DNA of 64,000 nucleotides from Costus lasius (Eukaryota > Streptophyta > Magnoliopsida > Zingiberales > Costaceae): NCBI GenBank assembly GCA_027563935.2, contig CM050448.1, positions 64,965,843 to 65,029,842 of the forward strand, read 5' to 3'. Each line of letters begins with the position of its first letter. Position 1 is the stretch's first letter. This document shows positions 22,314-35,100 of this stretch, piece after piece. Made by a program: the position numbers and the translations under genes. The notes under the pieces are model-generated. The model did no database searches, was not told the origin of the DNA, and saw nothing but the letters and a program-made list of their open reading frames with translations.

Positions 22314-22642
22314 TGATAGCCCCAATGGAGAAAACACACAAGTGGGCAGGCAAACACAGCAAATCAAGAAGAAAGCGAGTCTCAAACACTACTACGAGCA
22401 GGAAAACAAGAACTAGTTCACCTCAACCGGAGAAGATCCCGGCGAGAACACGCCTACGGCATTAACAAGCAACAGTAGTATCAGCCTACCTCCTCCTCTC
22501 CCCCAACCTTGCCCTAATACAATCTCCTCTCTTGTCCCAAACCGGTTCAGCTTCCTAACCCGGCCCATTCCTTGAACCGGGCTTAGACCTGGTCCGGCGC
22601 GTATACACCCTCCATATCGGGGGTGCTCCTGGTGGCGTAACA
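22314..22642 (-). repeat. 5' LTR of the gypsy element
   Basis: 329 bp, plus-strand ends TGATAGCCCC and GGTGGCGTAACA, followed by the target duplication CATGT. Just inside, the minus strand reads TCT then TGGTCCGACCTGCCGG, a candidate PBS starting with TGG; I cannot assign the tRNA. Confidence 0.96.
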
Positions 22643-22671
22643 CATGTTACTCCTCAAAGACTAAAACTTTA

Positions 22672-22771
22672 GGGTCTGTTTCTTTGAAGATAATCCAGCG
22701 GAGAAAAGAGAAAATACAATAAATCTGGTAGCTCTCTCTCCGCTGTGGATTCTCTCCAAAGAAACAGACCC
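22672..22771. mobile_element. 100-bp Tourist-type MITE
   Basis: Perfect terminal inverted repeat GGGTCTGTTTCTTTG at both ends, with further matching (AGCGGAGA) inside, and TTA on each side (22669-22671 and 22772-22774). TIR style and TWA duplication fit PIF/Harbinger. It lies 24 bp beyond the gypsy target duplication. Confidence 0.92.
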
Positions 22772-22774
22772 TTA

Positions 22775-23665
22775 AGGAAAGTTGTTTTTCACGCACCACA
22801 TGTCTTTTTAGGCTTGGTAAAATGGAGTTTTCTACTACTCAAACTTGTTTCCACTCTGTAATTTAGAGATGGATACCATTCAATGCTTGGTTTTTTAAAA
22901 ATGTGCTTTTGCCAAATACCTCGACAGCTTTTTTATTTCCCTCTTAAATATGAAATTCTCACATGTCGATACTAGACAAATCTTGAATTTTTGAAAATTT
23001 TGTTATTCCTTTGCTTTTGACTTTCATTTTATGTGTATTTTGGTTGGTCTGGAAAGCTAGGAACAATAAACTCTTTAAGGGTACCTCAACTATTCTTGCA
23101 AAGATTGGTTGGGAGGCCATCATGGAGTTCTATGACATATATCACCATACCTAATAGGAGGGAAATGATGATACTCACCTAATGGATAGAAGGAAATGGT
23201 GACAGAATCCTACTCCAAGTTGCACAAAGAACAGCACAGGTGGAGTTTGAAACCAACCTAGTGGAGATGGAGGAATTAGCTACATCATTAGACTCCTTAG
23301 GACAATGTCTAATGGCAACATGCTCTTTTATGATAAGCAGTTCTCCACTCTATAGTGAACTCTGCTATCAAAAGTACCAACAAATCTATATCAAGTAATA
23401 CAGCCAGTTTATACCAATCTAACCATTACCAATATCTGTACATGGTTAGTGTGTGTATATATATCAGTATTTAAAAGCATGCATTCAATACATCTACTCT
23501 ACTGAAACAATATACTATAGATAATTTATCCTAGATATTGATAACTTGGAGATAATTCAGGACAAGGAGATCAATCACATGGCATGATTAATCTTGTTAG
23601 GGAGATTCAATTTATTAAAAGACAAGAGAATAATATCTATCTTCATGAACCAAGAGAATGTAATT
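22775..23665. other. Non-coding region with a LINE-like fragment
   Basis: Between about 23020 and 23155 a plus-strand frame reads VFWLVWKARNNKLFKGTS and IGWEAIMEFYD. This resembles the tail of plant L1-type LINE polyproteins (W-x-x-W-x-x-R-N followed by F-x-x). It is short and isolated. Around 23370-23470 there is another degenerate copy of the dispersed GTAC-type repeat. Confidence 0.4.
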
Positions 23666-24155
23666 GCACAACTCGCTAGCCATCCCACCTTTGATGTGTG
23701 ATCTAATTCTTGACATAATAAATTGGCATACATTTCGTACTTGGATGCTTATGTTACCATTTCCTGGATAACATTTCTTCTTAGAAAAAAAAAATCTAAT
23801 TTTTCAAACAAGGACCAAGCATGTGGAGCTAGGTTATCATTTTGTTAGTGATGTTGTCTTAGCTACCCGGCTTGCTTCTACTCAATTTTATAATAACAAG
23901 TTAAGCATGTGCACAACTCGCTAGCCATCCCACCTTTGATGTGTGATCTAATTCTTGACATAATAAATTGGCATACATTTCGTACTTGGATGCTTATGTT
24001 ACCATTTCCTGGATAACATTTATTCTTAGAAAAAAAAAATCTAATTTTTCAAACAAGGACCAAGCATGTGGAGCTAGGTTATCATTTTGTTAGTGATGTT
24101 GTCTTAGCTACCCGGCTTGCTTCTACTCAATTTTATAATAACAAGTTAAGCATGT
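23666..24155. repeat. 245-bp tandem duplication, nearly identical copies
   Basis: Copy 1 is 23666-23910 and copy 2 is 23911-24155. By eye they differ at a single base (ACATTTCTTC versus ACATTTATTC). Each copy ends with a copia RNase H remnant on the plus strand (TRTKHVELGYHFVSDVVLAT), so the duplicated unit is itself retrotransposon-derived. Confidence 0.95.
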
Positions 24156-24172
24156 CTTAAGTTTACACTTCA

Positions 24173-24457
24173 GTTTAAAGCGTGGATTAAGGAACCGGTC
24201 CGGTCCGTTACTAGCAGGTTCCTCCAGTTTGTACTCGGAGAAAGACTGGCACCGGAGCATAGAGCAGCAGGCAGAACGCTGAACAGCAGGCAGAACGCTG
24301 AACAGCAGGCAGAACGCTGAACAGCAACTGGCAGAATGCTGAACAAAGCTTACGCCAATGCTAGAAGCTTCGAACGCCAGCGGTTCCGCCAATGACGGCA
24401 TCCGATATAGCCACCAGTACTGGCCCGTACAAATTGATCCGGACCACTACTTTAAAC
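24173..24457. repeat. Dispersed-repeat copy carrying a 20-bp minisatellite
   Basis: Bounded by GTTTAAAG and CTTTAAAC, with GGAACCGGTCCGG on the left and CCGGACCA on the right as a loose inverted repeat. Inside, at about 24257-24345, are three to four tandem copies of GAACAGCAGGCAGAACGCT. A GTAC-type repeat resumes at about 24630-24850. Nothing coding is seen in 24156-25955. Confidence 0.55.
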
Positions 24458-25955
24458 ACTTATTTAAAGGGGAATGTAAGAGTATAAGTCTTATTGGTTA
24501 ATCATTATTATTTTTTTGTTTTAGCCTTAGTAGGTTACTAGGTATTATATTTAATTACAATATTAAAAATCAATCTATAGCAACCTTATTGGGTGGTATA
24601 GTTCAATATTATATATAATTGTATATAAATAGTAGTTTTAATATGAACTGGTCCAAACAACTAAGGTTTGGTCCAAACCAGTACATACTTAGTCCAACTA
24701 AGGTTTGAACCAACAAAAAAATTTTAGCTTGTCTATTACAGTATCAGTACAATCAATTTTATTGTACCACAATGTCAATTTCATTATAGTAAATCAGTTC
24801 AAGACTAGACTGGTACATCAGTCCGAATCAGTTTTCCAAACCTTGGGTCCAATAGTGGACACTAGTACTTAAAGCCTTGTGTTAGATGTATATGTATTTC
24901 AACTTTATCCTGCAAAGAAATTGACTTAATTTATACCTCTCAACTAGTATTTTAAGTATGTGCCTTATTTTATCCAATGCATCATAAAGTGCATCATAAG
25001 AAAAGATAGTTTGGGTATAGATCAAGTTGAAAGGCTATATAAGAGAATGCAATGCATGCATTTGTAGAATCATAGGCCTGCTCGAAATATTTAAAACCCT
25101 ATATTCTTCATGTTTGCAACAATGTGTGAGAATTTGGGTTGAATCAAGAGTTCTTTATCCATATTTCACACACACTGATTATCCCCTTCCACTTCATAAA
25201 GGAATCAACTTAATACTATCTGATTTAACTTTCTCATTTTTACATTCATCCTGAACCCTTTTCATCCAAATTTAGATGATCTATAAATCTGATTAAATGA
25301 GAAACAAGATGTAGAAAGTAAATAAGAATTTAGATGAATCTTAAGGGAGGAGATCTAGCCAATTACCCAACCAAATATTGCTAGCCGTTGGAAGAGGCTA
25401 TCTACCTCTAAAGAGACATCCCCTTCGTAGTCAAATAGCTGTAACCATGGCTGATTGATAGCAGCTGAGTGTTTAGTCTTTTTGTGTTATCATAAATCAT
25501 ATTTACACCTTAATAAATTAGAAGGATTATTAGATAAAAAGTCTTAACTATTCCTCTCAGCAAAAATCTCCATCAATACTCTCCCTTGCTAAATTAGCAG
25601 AAGGATTATTAAATAATAAATACCAGTCTAGACTATTCCTCTCAGCAAAATTCTCTATCAATCCTCTCCCTATTAACTTCTCTTTTCATTTTCCTTTAAC
25701 CTCTATCTCAACTAATGAGGGCACCACTCCGTACGTACTGACAGTAAGTCAGAAAAATATAGATAAAATCACAGAGATCGCAAATAAAATAGCAAACCAC
25801 CAAATAAAATGAGAAATGAAAAAAATATTTCAGAAAAAATAAGACAGTACTACCTTAATCAGCAATAATCTAGAAAACACAACAAGAACAAAAGCAACCA
25901 AAATTTAAAGGCCTGAATAAAAAAAATCATTTTCAGTTACAATTGACTACCATAC

Positions 25956-26174
25956 CCCAGAAGAACGAGTATCTTCATGAAGAAACTTGCTAGCCACTAA
26001 TGGAGGATTTGTATCACCATTGATATGATTGGAAGATTGAATGTTGCTGTTCGAATAAGTCAAATCATTCCTTGGCCAGAAGGACAACAAATTTGCCGAA
26101 GGTAGGAAAGATGGAAGATCAGGATTTCCATTGGCTTTGACATGACTGGATACCCTTGTCTTCTTCCAAAGAGG
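25956..26174 (-). CDS. Exon 3 of the COMM-like gene
   Basis: 219 bp, 73 codons. Acceptor TTTTCTAG|CCTCTTTGG and donor TCTGGG|GTATGG. Encodes a polar linker (PLWKKTRVSSHVKANGNP, LPSANLLSFWPRNDLTYSN, INGDTNPPLVASKFLHED). The reading frame joins exon 2 in phase 0 and is open throughout, while the other two frames are not consistent with the splice sites. Confidence 0.6.
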
Positions 26175-29100
26175 CTAGAAAAAATATATATATTTTTAGT
26201 GGACTTGCCACAAAATTCAAATGTTAGACGATAATAGTTATGCACAAATGTTAGCTGAATGAGACGTGGATAAGCAGCAAATTATGATGCTCAAACTTAT
26301 CACGATCATGATAACGTATTGGAATTTGAAACCCGTACATAAGATACTTGCTCAAGAGAAATGTGGAACTCCGGCCACAGATGCTAGGCATCACCAATAG
26401 CCTTCAAGCAGTTACATTTCTTTCTAATCTTATATTTAGGGAAAAAAGAAGCATTTTTGCAGAAGGGATAGACTAAATTTTTCAATGAAATCACCAAGAA
26501 AAAGACAAAATGTGATCATAATTAACTATATAATCAACAATAAATTTCAATAATCAAATAAATTCTCTCAAAACGTGCCAAGTCAACATAAATATTTGAT
26601 TATAGAAAAAGATGGACAAAATAGATTGCAGTGGTCATTTTTATTGCAGACTTCTAGTCACATAAATATCACGTTGGACGGTCTAAGACCAAACATGAAA
26701 ATTCCTTTTGATCACTGAGACGGATTAGCATGCATTGACCATTTAACATTTGTATACCTCATCGCTTGATGATTCTTCATTCCATTGATAGCAATACTTT
26801 TGAAGTAGTTGCGCAAGAATGGTTTGGAGCTCGTTAGAAAGGTCATTAGGAAATAATTTTTTGATGTCATCTCCTGGGAGCTTCTCATTAACACACTTTC
26901 TCGTGAGCAATCGAAGACAAGCCAAAATCTACATTTAAACAAAACATAAACCAAAAATCATAAAGCAAAAGAAATAGCATTAAGAACAAACAGAAAGAAT
27001 GGCATACAGTTAGGACTATAGAAAATTGAAATTGAATATGATTTATCCTGGCAATAGGAGACAAGTTTGTCAGAAATTATCTTCTTAGTGTTTGTGTCTG
27101 TAGGAGATGAGCCTTATAAGTAGTTTAATAGTTATGAAGAGGTAGTGATCTAGTGGGTAGGCAGAGTTATTAGTTTTGCTAGGCTAGTTGCAAAGTGTGT
27201 GGGGTTAGCACAGTTGGAGTTAGAGTGAGTGAAGTTGATGGATTTAACTAACTCTAAATAATTGGTACTTTTTAAATTTTATATTATATATAGAATTTCC
27301 AGGCAAGATTGGTATTCAAAACTTTAGTTAATTTCCTATTTTCTTGAATTTTGTGTTAAATACACTAAGATCAGTGAGTTCTCTTTATTTCATATATATA
27401 TATAGACATATATACATATATATAAGTTACCTTTATGTTTAGTTGAGATTTACTTTATATCATTAGATAGCAGGATAGTCTATTGGTTAAGTTATCTTAA
27501 TGGGTTATGATATGTTTAGCTTCACCTTGGTATTTTATCTTGAAACTATTCATGATCTTTAGATTTTCTTGATTTTTACTCTCAACTTGGTATCACGAAC
27601 CACCACCATTTATTGATATGTGCTTCAAAATGCTCACCATGTTTTTTTGCAGATGATTAAGAACTTGAAAAGCATAAATGCTAAAGATTATATATGGATA
27701 AAGTTCTAATTTTTGAGGCATGGAATAGGGTTTTCTCAAGTAACACCTCAGTTTTGCGTGCGTTGACCAATACCAATACATTGTATTGTATGTCAAACTA
27801 TCATTACGCATGGTACAACAGTACGTATCAACCAACACTTCCAATGACCAAATTTCTTATTGTCTGGAAATTTTCACTAGTTACTTTTCACCATTTTAAC
27901 TATTTTATCTTATTCATAACATATAAACCCACTTTATCCCCTTCTTAACTCAATATATAAGCTCTCAGATTCTTTCATCCTCTTACCAACTCTTTTTGGA
28001 TATCACTAATCTCACTTAAAGTTTCTTTAATCATTATGTATCTACTAAATCACATAATATTAATCTCACGTAACAACATGTGTGCTAGCATTCACCACTA
28101 GTAATGCATTAATTTTAATATTGTATGCAAGCGTGATGGCATTATACGTTTAATGCGACATCTCATTGTTGATTAGTAGATGTTGGCAAATGCACTAAAA
28201 TCTCAAAGGAACAAATGGGGGCATTTAAGAAATAATCTGACACCTAAAGTCAACAAGTACTGTCAAGCTGAGGGTCAAGAGTTTATAATCAATGAGTATC
28301 CAAATGTTGTGTCATAAGCGTAAAGGACATATAGATATGACTACACAAGAGCTAAGAATAGAGAAATCCTTTTGTTTTTTGACGGCTTGGTATGTCTTCA
28401 ATGAAGTATATTGCAAATCTTATCAAAATTTATGTTGAATGATCCAACTTCAACATAGACACTAGTAGTTGAGTGGTGGTTGCAAATTTTAGTAAATGCT
28501 CTAAATTTTAAAAAAATATGTAGATCTTAATTAAAACTTCAAACAGCATCTTGAAGTGGTTAAAACTTAAAAGCATATTAGATTTAGGATCTCTTCTTCT
28601 TCCCTACTTATCTCGTTTGTCCGCTTAGCTTCATGTGACTCAGATTGCCACATTTCCATTTCAAAACTCTCCATTACTCAAGGCTCTAGACCTACTTATG
28701 ACCTGAAATTAATCAAATTGCATTGGGTCATAAATAGGTTGACCTACTTAAACTGAATACCCAATTATTTCATATATTTATATAGAGGTCCAACCGAAAT
28801 ACAGTCTACTCAATAGCCAGCGGCATTTCATCAGTGCTGCTCATTGAAAAATTAACAAACAGGGACCTATTAACCCTAATTTTAGCTCAGATCCACCTCA
28901 CCCTTTTTGCCTTTTGAAACTATTTAGCTTGATGCCTCCATTCTCTTAGCTTCCCAAGCTCCCAACTTCCTTCTTCAATTCCTCTTTGCCCAACATCTAA
29001 TTGTAGCTCATCACCGGCAACCAATGTATGTTCGCTTGATGCCCTTTCGCTCAATGGCCAAGGTTTGTTCACCGTCAAACCTATTCGCCCGAAGCTAGAC

Positions 29101-32100
29101 ACTAATGCCCATTCGCCCAAACTTTGTCTAATGCTCAACACTCGATGTCCATTCACTATTGAACCTATTTGCCCAACACCAAACACTATCACCCATTCGC
29201 CCAAATGCTAGACACTAATGCCCTTTGCCCACCACCCAACACTAATGTATGAGCCTAATGGTTGATGCTCATTCATTGTGTAAGATTCAAGATAATATCA
29301 TTCTAAATAATTCAATCTCATATGGCTATATTACAAGAATATACGTGTGGTCAAAAAATTTCAATCTTTGATTCTTAGTTTTAGATGACTATAATATTGT
29401 AATCTTAGATTCTCTTATAAAATACAAATTTGAGTGGAAGATGAAAACCTATAAGGCTCAACTAATCACAGTTGTAAATATGTTAATAGCATACAAGAGA
29501 AGAACATATTTTGAAGAATCATTTGAAGTGAACAGTTGAATAATGATGTTGTGATGCATTAAGTGATAGTTGAATAATTCAATGTTACGAGGTTACGTAG
29601 TTCTTCTTTCCCACATATTGACTATGGAACTCAATATGATCTCATTGGACAATGCTACATTAGGTACAACCATTAAACTGAATGATATGGGTGTTTAAGG
29701 TTCGGTTAACCGAATACGGATTTATAAACTAAACCAAATCTATCAGTTAACTAATTTTTTAGTACAATTAACTATCGATTTTTAGTTAATCAACTATTGA
29801 CCAGTGATGGGTGGCCAGCAATTAGCAATGGGCCACCAGCAACTGGTGATGGGTGGTTGACAATGAGTGACAAGTGGGCGATAGTGAGGGGCAAGCAATT
29901 GGTGGCTGGCGATGGCCCACTCTAAATTAATTTTATAATTTTTTTGTATATAACATATTTGATTGCTCAATCATTAGTTCGGCCAACCCTGAACTAAAAA
30001 CCGATCAACCTATAAAAGAACCAACCATTAGAAGAACCGTTCGGTTTGATCAACCACATTTGTGGTTCGGTTCAGTTTAATTGTGGTTCAATGGTTTTTT
30101 CAAACACCCCTACTAAATGGAACAAATATTTTCTATCGGCATATTTTATGAGATACTTCTTAACTTGTCCATAAAAAAAGCACCATTTGGAATCACTTCC
30201 ACCAGCAAGTGTAGAACTTACATATGAAAATTAGCGTCAATCTATATGGTTGTCTTAACTACTCTACTCAATAGTATGGAGGCAAACATCGCCTCCACAG
30301 CAATGCTTTTAACTCAACAAAGGCTTACTGAGTCTCTCTAGCCACCACTTATTATGTACCTCAATAGAACATCTCTCATGTTTGTAAGTAATACGAAGAT
30401 CTATAAAACAAGGTCATCTTTTACAAGAGTATTATGCACTAACTAAAGGTAAATAGGACGAATTGAATTAGCATTACCCACCTTCTATAGACATGTCAAT
30501 GATTCTCCAACAGTAGCTAAATTCTTGTTTGGAGTAGATGAGTTTCTCAACTGCTTGAACATAGCTTTTAGTGGAGCCCACCCACTATTCTGACTCTTCA
30601 ATATAGTTTTTCTAAAGCTATTGCATGTATCCATAGTCTCATCATCTCAGGTGACCAACAATGTTGAAATCACTCCACAGTCAAGAGGCTAGTCTAGTGC
30701 ATCATGTTCTTTTATAGTCAAGAAAGTCACTATCATATGCTATCCTACACACATTATGGTTGCTCCAATCACTTATCTAATTATTGCTGGGTTAAGTTTG
30801 GTAGACCTCCTCACTTCAAAATGGTCATTCATAGAGTTCTATGACTCCATTCATGTACCATTAGCACCAGCAAATCCCTTTACTTTGGCTAGACTAGCAT
30901 TCTCTTCTACTACTCTTATTTTTATATAGCATCCCATACTATCTCTTGTTCATGGGGACTAGATTTGCGAGTCACCTCTCATATGTCAAGTAATAAAGCT
31001 AATAAAGCTTTGTTTTTACTATAGTCACCACCCATCAGCTATCATAATCAATGGATCACTTGTATCAGTAAAAGGGAACGGATCTGAGACAAACCCATAT
31101 ACCACAATTTTCAATCAACTTAGTATCTTTTTTCACTCACTCAAGCTTTAGGCTATTCAATGACATTTTTCCCCTCCCATTGTGTCTTCCGAGACCTATA
31201 GGTAAAAAATACAATCGGCGAGGGCATAAGATGTATATATGCTAGCAAGTTCTCCTCACCTACCTTGAAATGCTTTCGCTTCTACATATATCTCTTCCCT
31301 TTAGTGGCACTATCATCTAGTCTACCCATTTCTAGTGAAGGTCCAATAATTTTTGTCCTTATAGTCATATCTAGTGTTTTATTGTGATGTCAGCTAGCTT
31401 GGCAAACACCATTGAGTTCACCACCTTGCAATGGCTATAATCAAAGTTAGAGCTAGCAATTTGAGTCAATGGATCATAAACAGGTTATGTCAACACAACT
31501 TACAACCCATTTAAGCCCAACTTGCCCCGACCTACCTAACCCATTTAATATATAAATAGATATGTAAACATACAAAAATAAATAAATATTAGAAAATATA
31601 TATAATTTACACTAAAATAATATAATTTATAGATATATTTATAAAATATTATATGTATAAAAGATAGCATCATATATACACACACATAATAGGTGTATAT
31701 ATAAACGAGTTGAACAAACTAACCATTTGCAACCCAACCCAACCCAATTAATTTTGAGTCATAAACGAGTTGCCTCAATTATGACCCAAACATAATTACA
31801 ACAGACCTAAACCCAGCTTCATGTTAGGTCAGGACAATATAGTTTTTGCAAACTCTAGTCAAAGTGAATATCCCTTTAATGTTATCTAACTCTAACATTT
31901 GGGGATTTGAATCATATAACTATAAAAATAGTCATTATTATTTAATCACTTTTATCGATGATTAAATAATTATTTCTACTGAAAAGTCATTCTGTTGTCC
32001 TTGATGAATTTCATTTTTTTTTTTGAAGAAGTGAACTCAATTTAATAAGCCACTAAAAGTTCTTCGTATAGACAATAGTTTAGAATACACTAATTCTAAA

Positions 32101-35100
32101 TATCAATATTTTGCAACATTGGAGGAAGAAAATCATACATTAATCTATCTAGGTTTTGTTACTTAAATATATAAACCCAATAACATAACTTATCAATTAT
32201 AACTTGTAGACTTACTTTCTTAACACTCTCAACAGTCAACACCTAAGCCTTAAAATGAGGCTATATTGTTACTTGAATGGAAACATACTTTGGATGAAGA
32301 AATGAAAGCCTACACTCAAGCAATACTTCCTTGGTTCCACCTTTGTGTTTGCACTATGGCGTGCATATGGGTATATAAGTAAAGTATAAGCCCAATATAT
32401 CAGTTGAACAATGCCAGGCATGGTTGGTTGCCAAAGAGTTCAAATAAACTTATGGTATTGATTCCTTTGATACTTTCTCTCTAGTGGTTCATCTTAAATC
32501 TGTCATTGGTCAGGAATTTAGATTAGCATATCCATCAAAAACACCTTATGCATGGACCTTTTCAAAGGATGTGAGTGAGGCCAATCACTCTTATCTTTAT
32601 TCATCACTCAGATTATAATATAATTCTTGCAAAATATATAGATGATATGCACTTGACAGGAAGTGACAATAGCGATAAGTAAAGCAAAGGCTTATCTAAA
32701 ATTCTAATTTGCTCTCAAAAATCTTGGTAAGTCCAAATACTTCGTAGGAATTAAAAGTGCATACAAAGGACAAAACATTTCTCTACCACAGCAAGAATAT
32801 GCCCTGAACTTAATGAAGCTGGACTGCTTCAAACTAATCGAGAGACTAATAATTCTAAATTAGAAATGTTCTTCCTATATGGATTCTAATTAGTGGATGA
32901 CATATGGGAGCCAAGCTAATTATCTTACTATTACCAGGCCTAACATGTCGTATAATTCAATTTATGCAAAAATCATTGGAACATCATTGGGAAGCCATAA
33001 TGGGGTTGTCAGTCAATTTATGCAAAAATCATTGGAAGCCATGATGGGAATACTACAGGACATTAAAAGAGCACATGAAAAGGGCCTACTATAAACATAG
33101 AGACATATGGTAATGCTATCTATGTTGGGACAGTGGATGATAAACTATCAATGTTATAAAAGCAAAAGAACAAAGTGTTGTGTCTAAATCAAATTGTGAA
33201 GTTAAATATAGTATAAGGGCTGACATGACTTGTGAGATAACTTAGGAACTTACTTTTGGACTTCTATATTGCATGCTCTAAAGTTAATGACTATCTTCTA
33301 CAATAATTAGATTGTCCTATTCATCACTAATAATTTAGACTTTTATGAAAGAGCCAAACACATTGAAGTCAATTGTCACTTCCTTCGAGATAATGTTGCT
33401 AATAAATTCATATGTCTTCCATACACTAGACCTACAGAAGAATTAGCATATATCTTCACTTGAGCATGATTGACATTTATGCTCCAAGATGAGGAGGGAG
33501 TGTTGTAAGCTAGTGCGTTGGGAAAGATGGACTTCCTCAGATCTGACCCACTAACCAGTGTTGGTATAAATATGCCTAATTTACTATAACCAAATTGAAC
33601 TTATACTTTCTTTTTTGGTTTCAACTATTATAAACTATAAACTCTATCACTCTCCCAAGCTGAAGTATATATATCAAATATTTATAACTTGTTACATAAT
33701 GTGTTAAGTGTATATAATTAAAAGCCCTCATAAATGTATATATAAGTTTTTTTGACGTGGTATAAGTACAATTTTTTTTGCTAAGTATAACTTTTCAAAC
33801 AAAATAATAATCAACTTTCATAAGCTTTGTTCTTTCATAAAACACAGGATTTTGCAAACTATCACTAATGTATCGTCAACAAACTTATTCAAGAAATGCT
33901 AAAATCCTAAAGTAAATTTTTAAACCACATCTTCTCACGTGTAGTTTAAGCAATAGCTTTGTATTCATCTTCACAATCTTGATATAGCCACCATATTTTA
34001 TTTCTTTCTCTACCAAGTGACTAAGTTTCCACCAAAATAAGTATAGAACCTAGAGATAAATCATCTATCATCTATACTCCCAATATAGTTTGCACATATA
34101 AGCTTCAATTTAACATGTCTATTCTTCATATTTATTAGTCTTTTTCTTGGTGCCCCTTTGATATTCTGTAACATTCATAAAACAGTTTCCCAATAACATT
34201 ATCTACATTCTTGCACAAATAACAATACCTCTAGTATAAGAGATGTTTGGTATGGTAATAGTGGAGTATATTAGTTTTCCCACCATTCTTCAATCTCTGA
34301 TTGGATCTACATAAAAAAGATCCATAATGGTATAGTATTTTTTACCTAGAGTGGCAGGTATATTAGTAGTCTTATACACCAACTACCATGTCTCCTCAAG
34401 AAAATTTAAAGCATATTTGCATTGTGAAAGATATATTTTACTCTTTGTAAGCTAATTCAATTCCTAGAAAGCATGTTTGTCTTCCAACACCTTTGAGGCT
34501 AAAGTGTGAAATGCAAGTCTTTCTTAATATTAGCAAACCTCTAAACATTATTTTCTACTAACAAAATATCATCAACATAAACAACAATAACCACAATATT
34601 AGGGCTCAAGTTTGCATATGAAGATACAATAATTAGTTTTGCCATAGTGAAATCCACTGACATAACAATCTTAAAGAATTTGTAGAACTTAACTATAGGG
34701 CATTAAGTCCATAAATTTTCTATTGTAGTTTGCATATCAACTCTTCCTGAGCCACATACACAAGAGGTTGCAACTAACTTTCATATTGGATATAGCATAA
34801 ATTTAAGGATAAATTGATAAAAATTAAAGGCATGATATTTATGAGTTAAGCAAACATATGTAACAAAATTAGAAATTGGACAAGAAAAATGTAATAGGCA
34901 AGTATAAATTACTAGGTGGAAGATATTTAATAGGAGACAATGGGACTGAAGGAGCTTAAGCAATTGGAGAGCCAGATGGCACATTATCAATTATAATAAG
35001 CTCATGGTGTAATAGTGGAATCATGACTAAGGGGATCAAGAGAAACAAGCATCAATATAGGTATTAAAATAAATGTATCAACAATAGCATCTCTAGAGCC

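Larger units (their letters stand above)
16885..22642 (-). mobile_element. Ty3/gypsy chromovirus, Reina-like, nearly full length
   Basis: 5758 bp with TG..CA LTRs of 330 and 329 bp and a perfect 5-bp target duplication CATGT (16880-16884 and 22643-22647). Minus-strand order is gag, protease, RT, RNase H, integrase and chromodomain, as in Ty3/gypsy. Short LTRs, total size and the integrase text (AGLLQPLPIPSRVWEDIAMD) point to the Reina clade; clade is my inference from these traits. The LTRs differ by 8 substitutions and one 1-bp gap. Coding regions are nevertheless broken by several stops and frameshifts, so this copy is dead. Confidence 0.95.
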
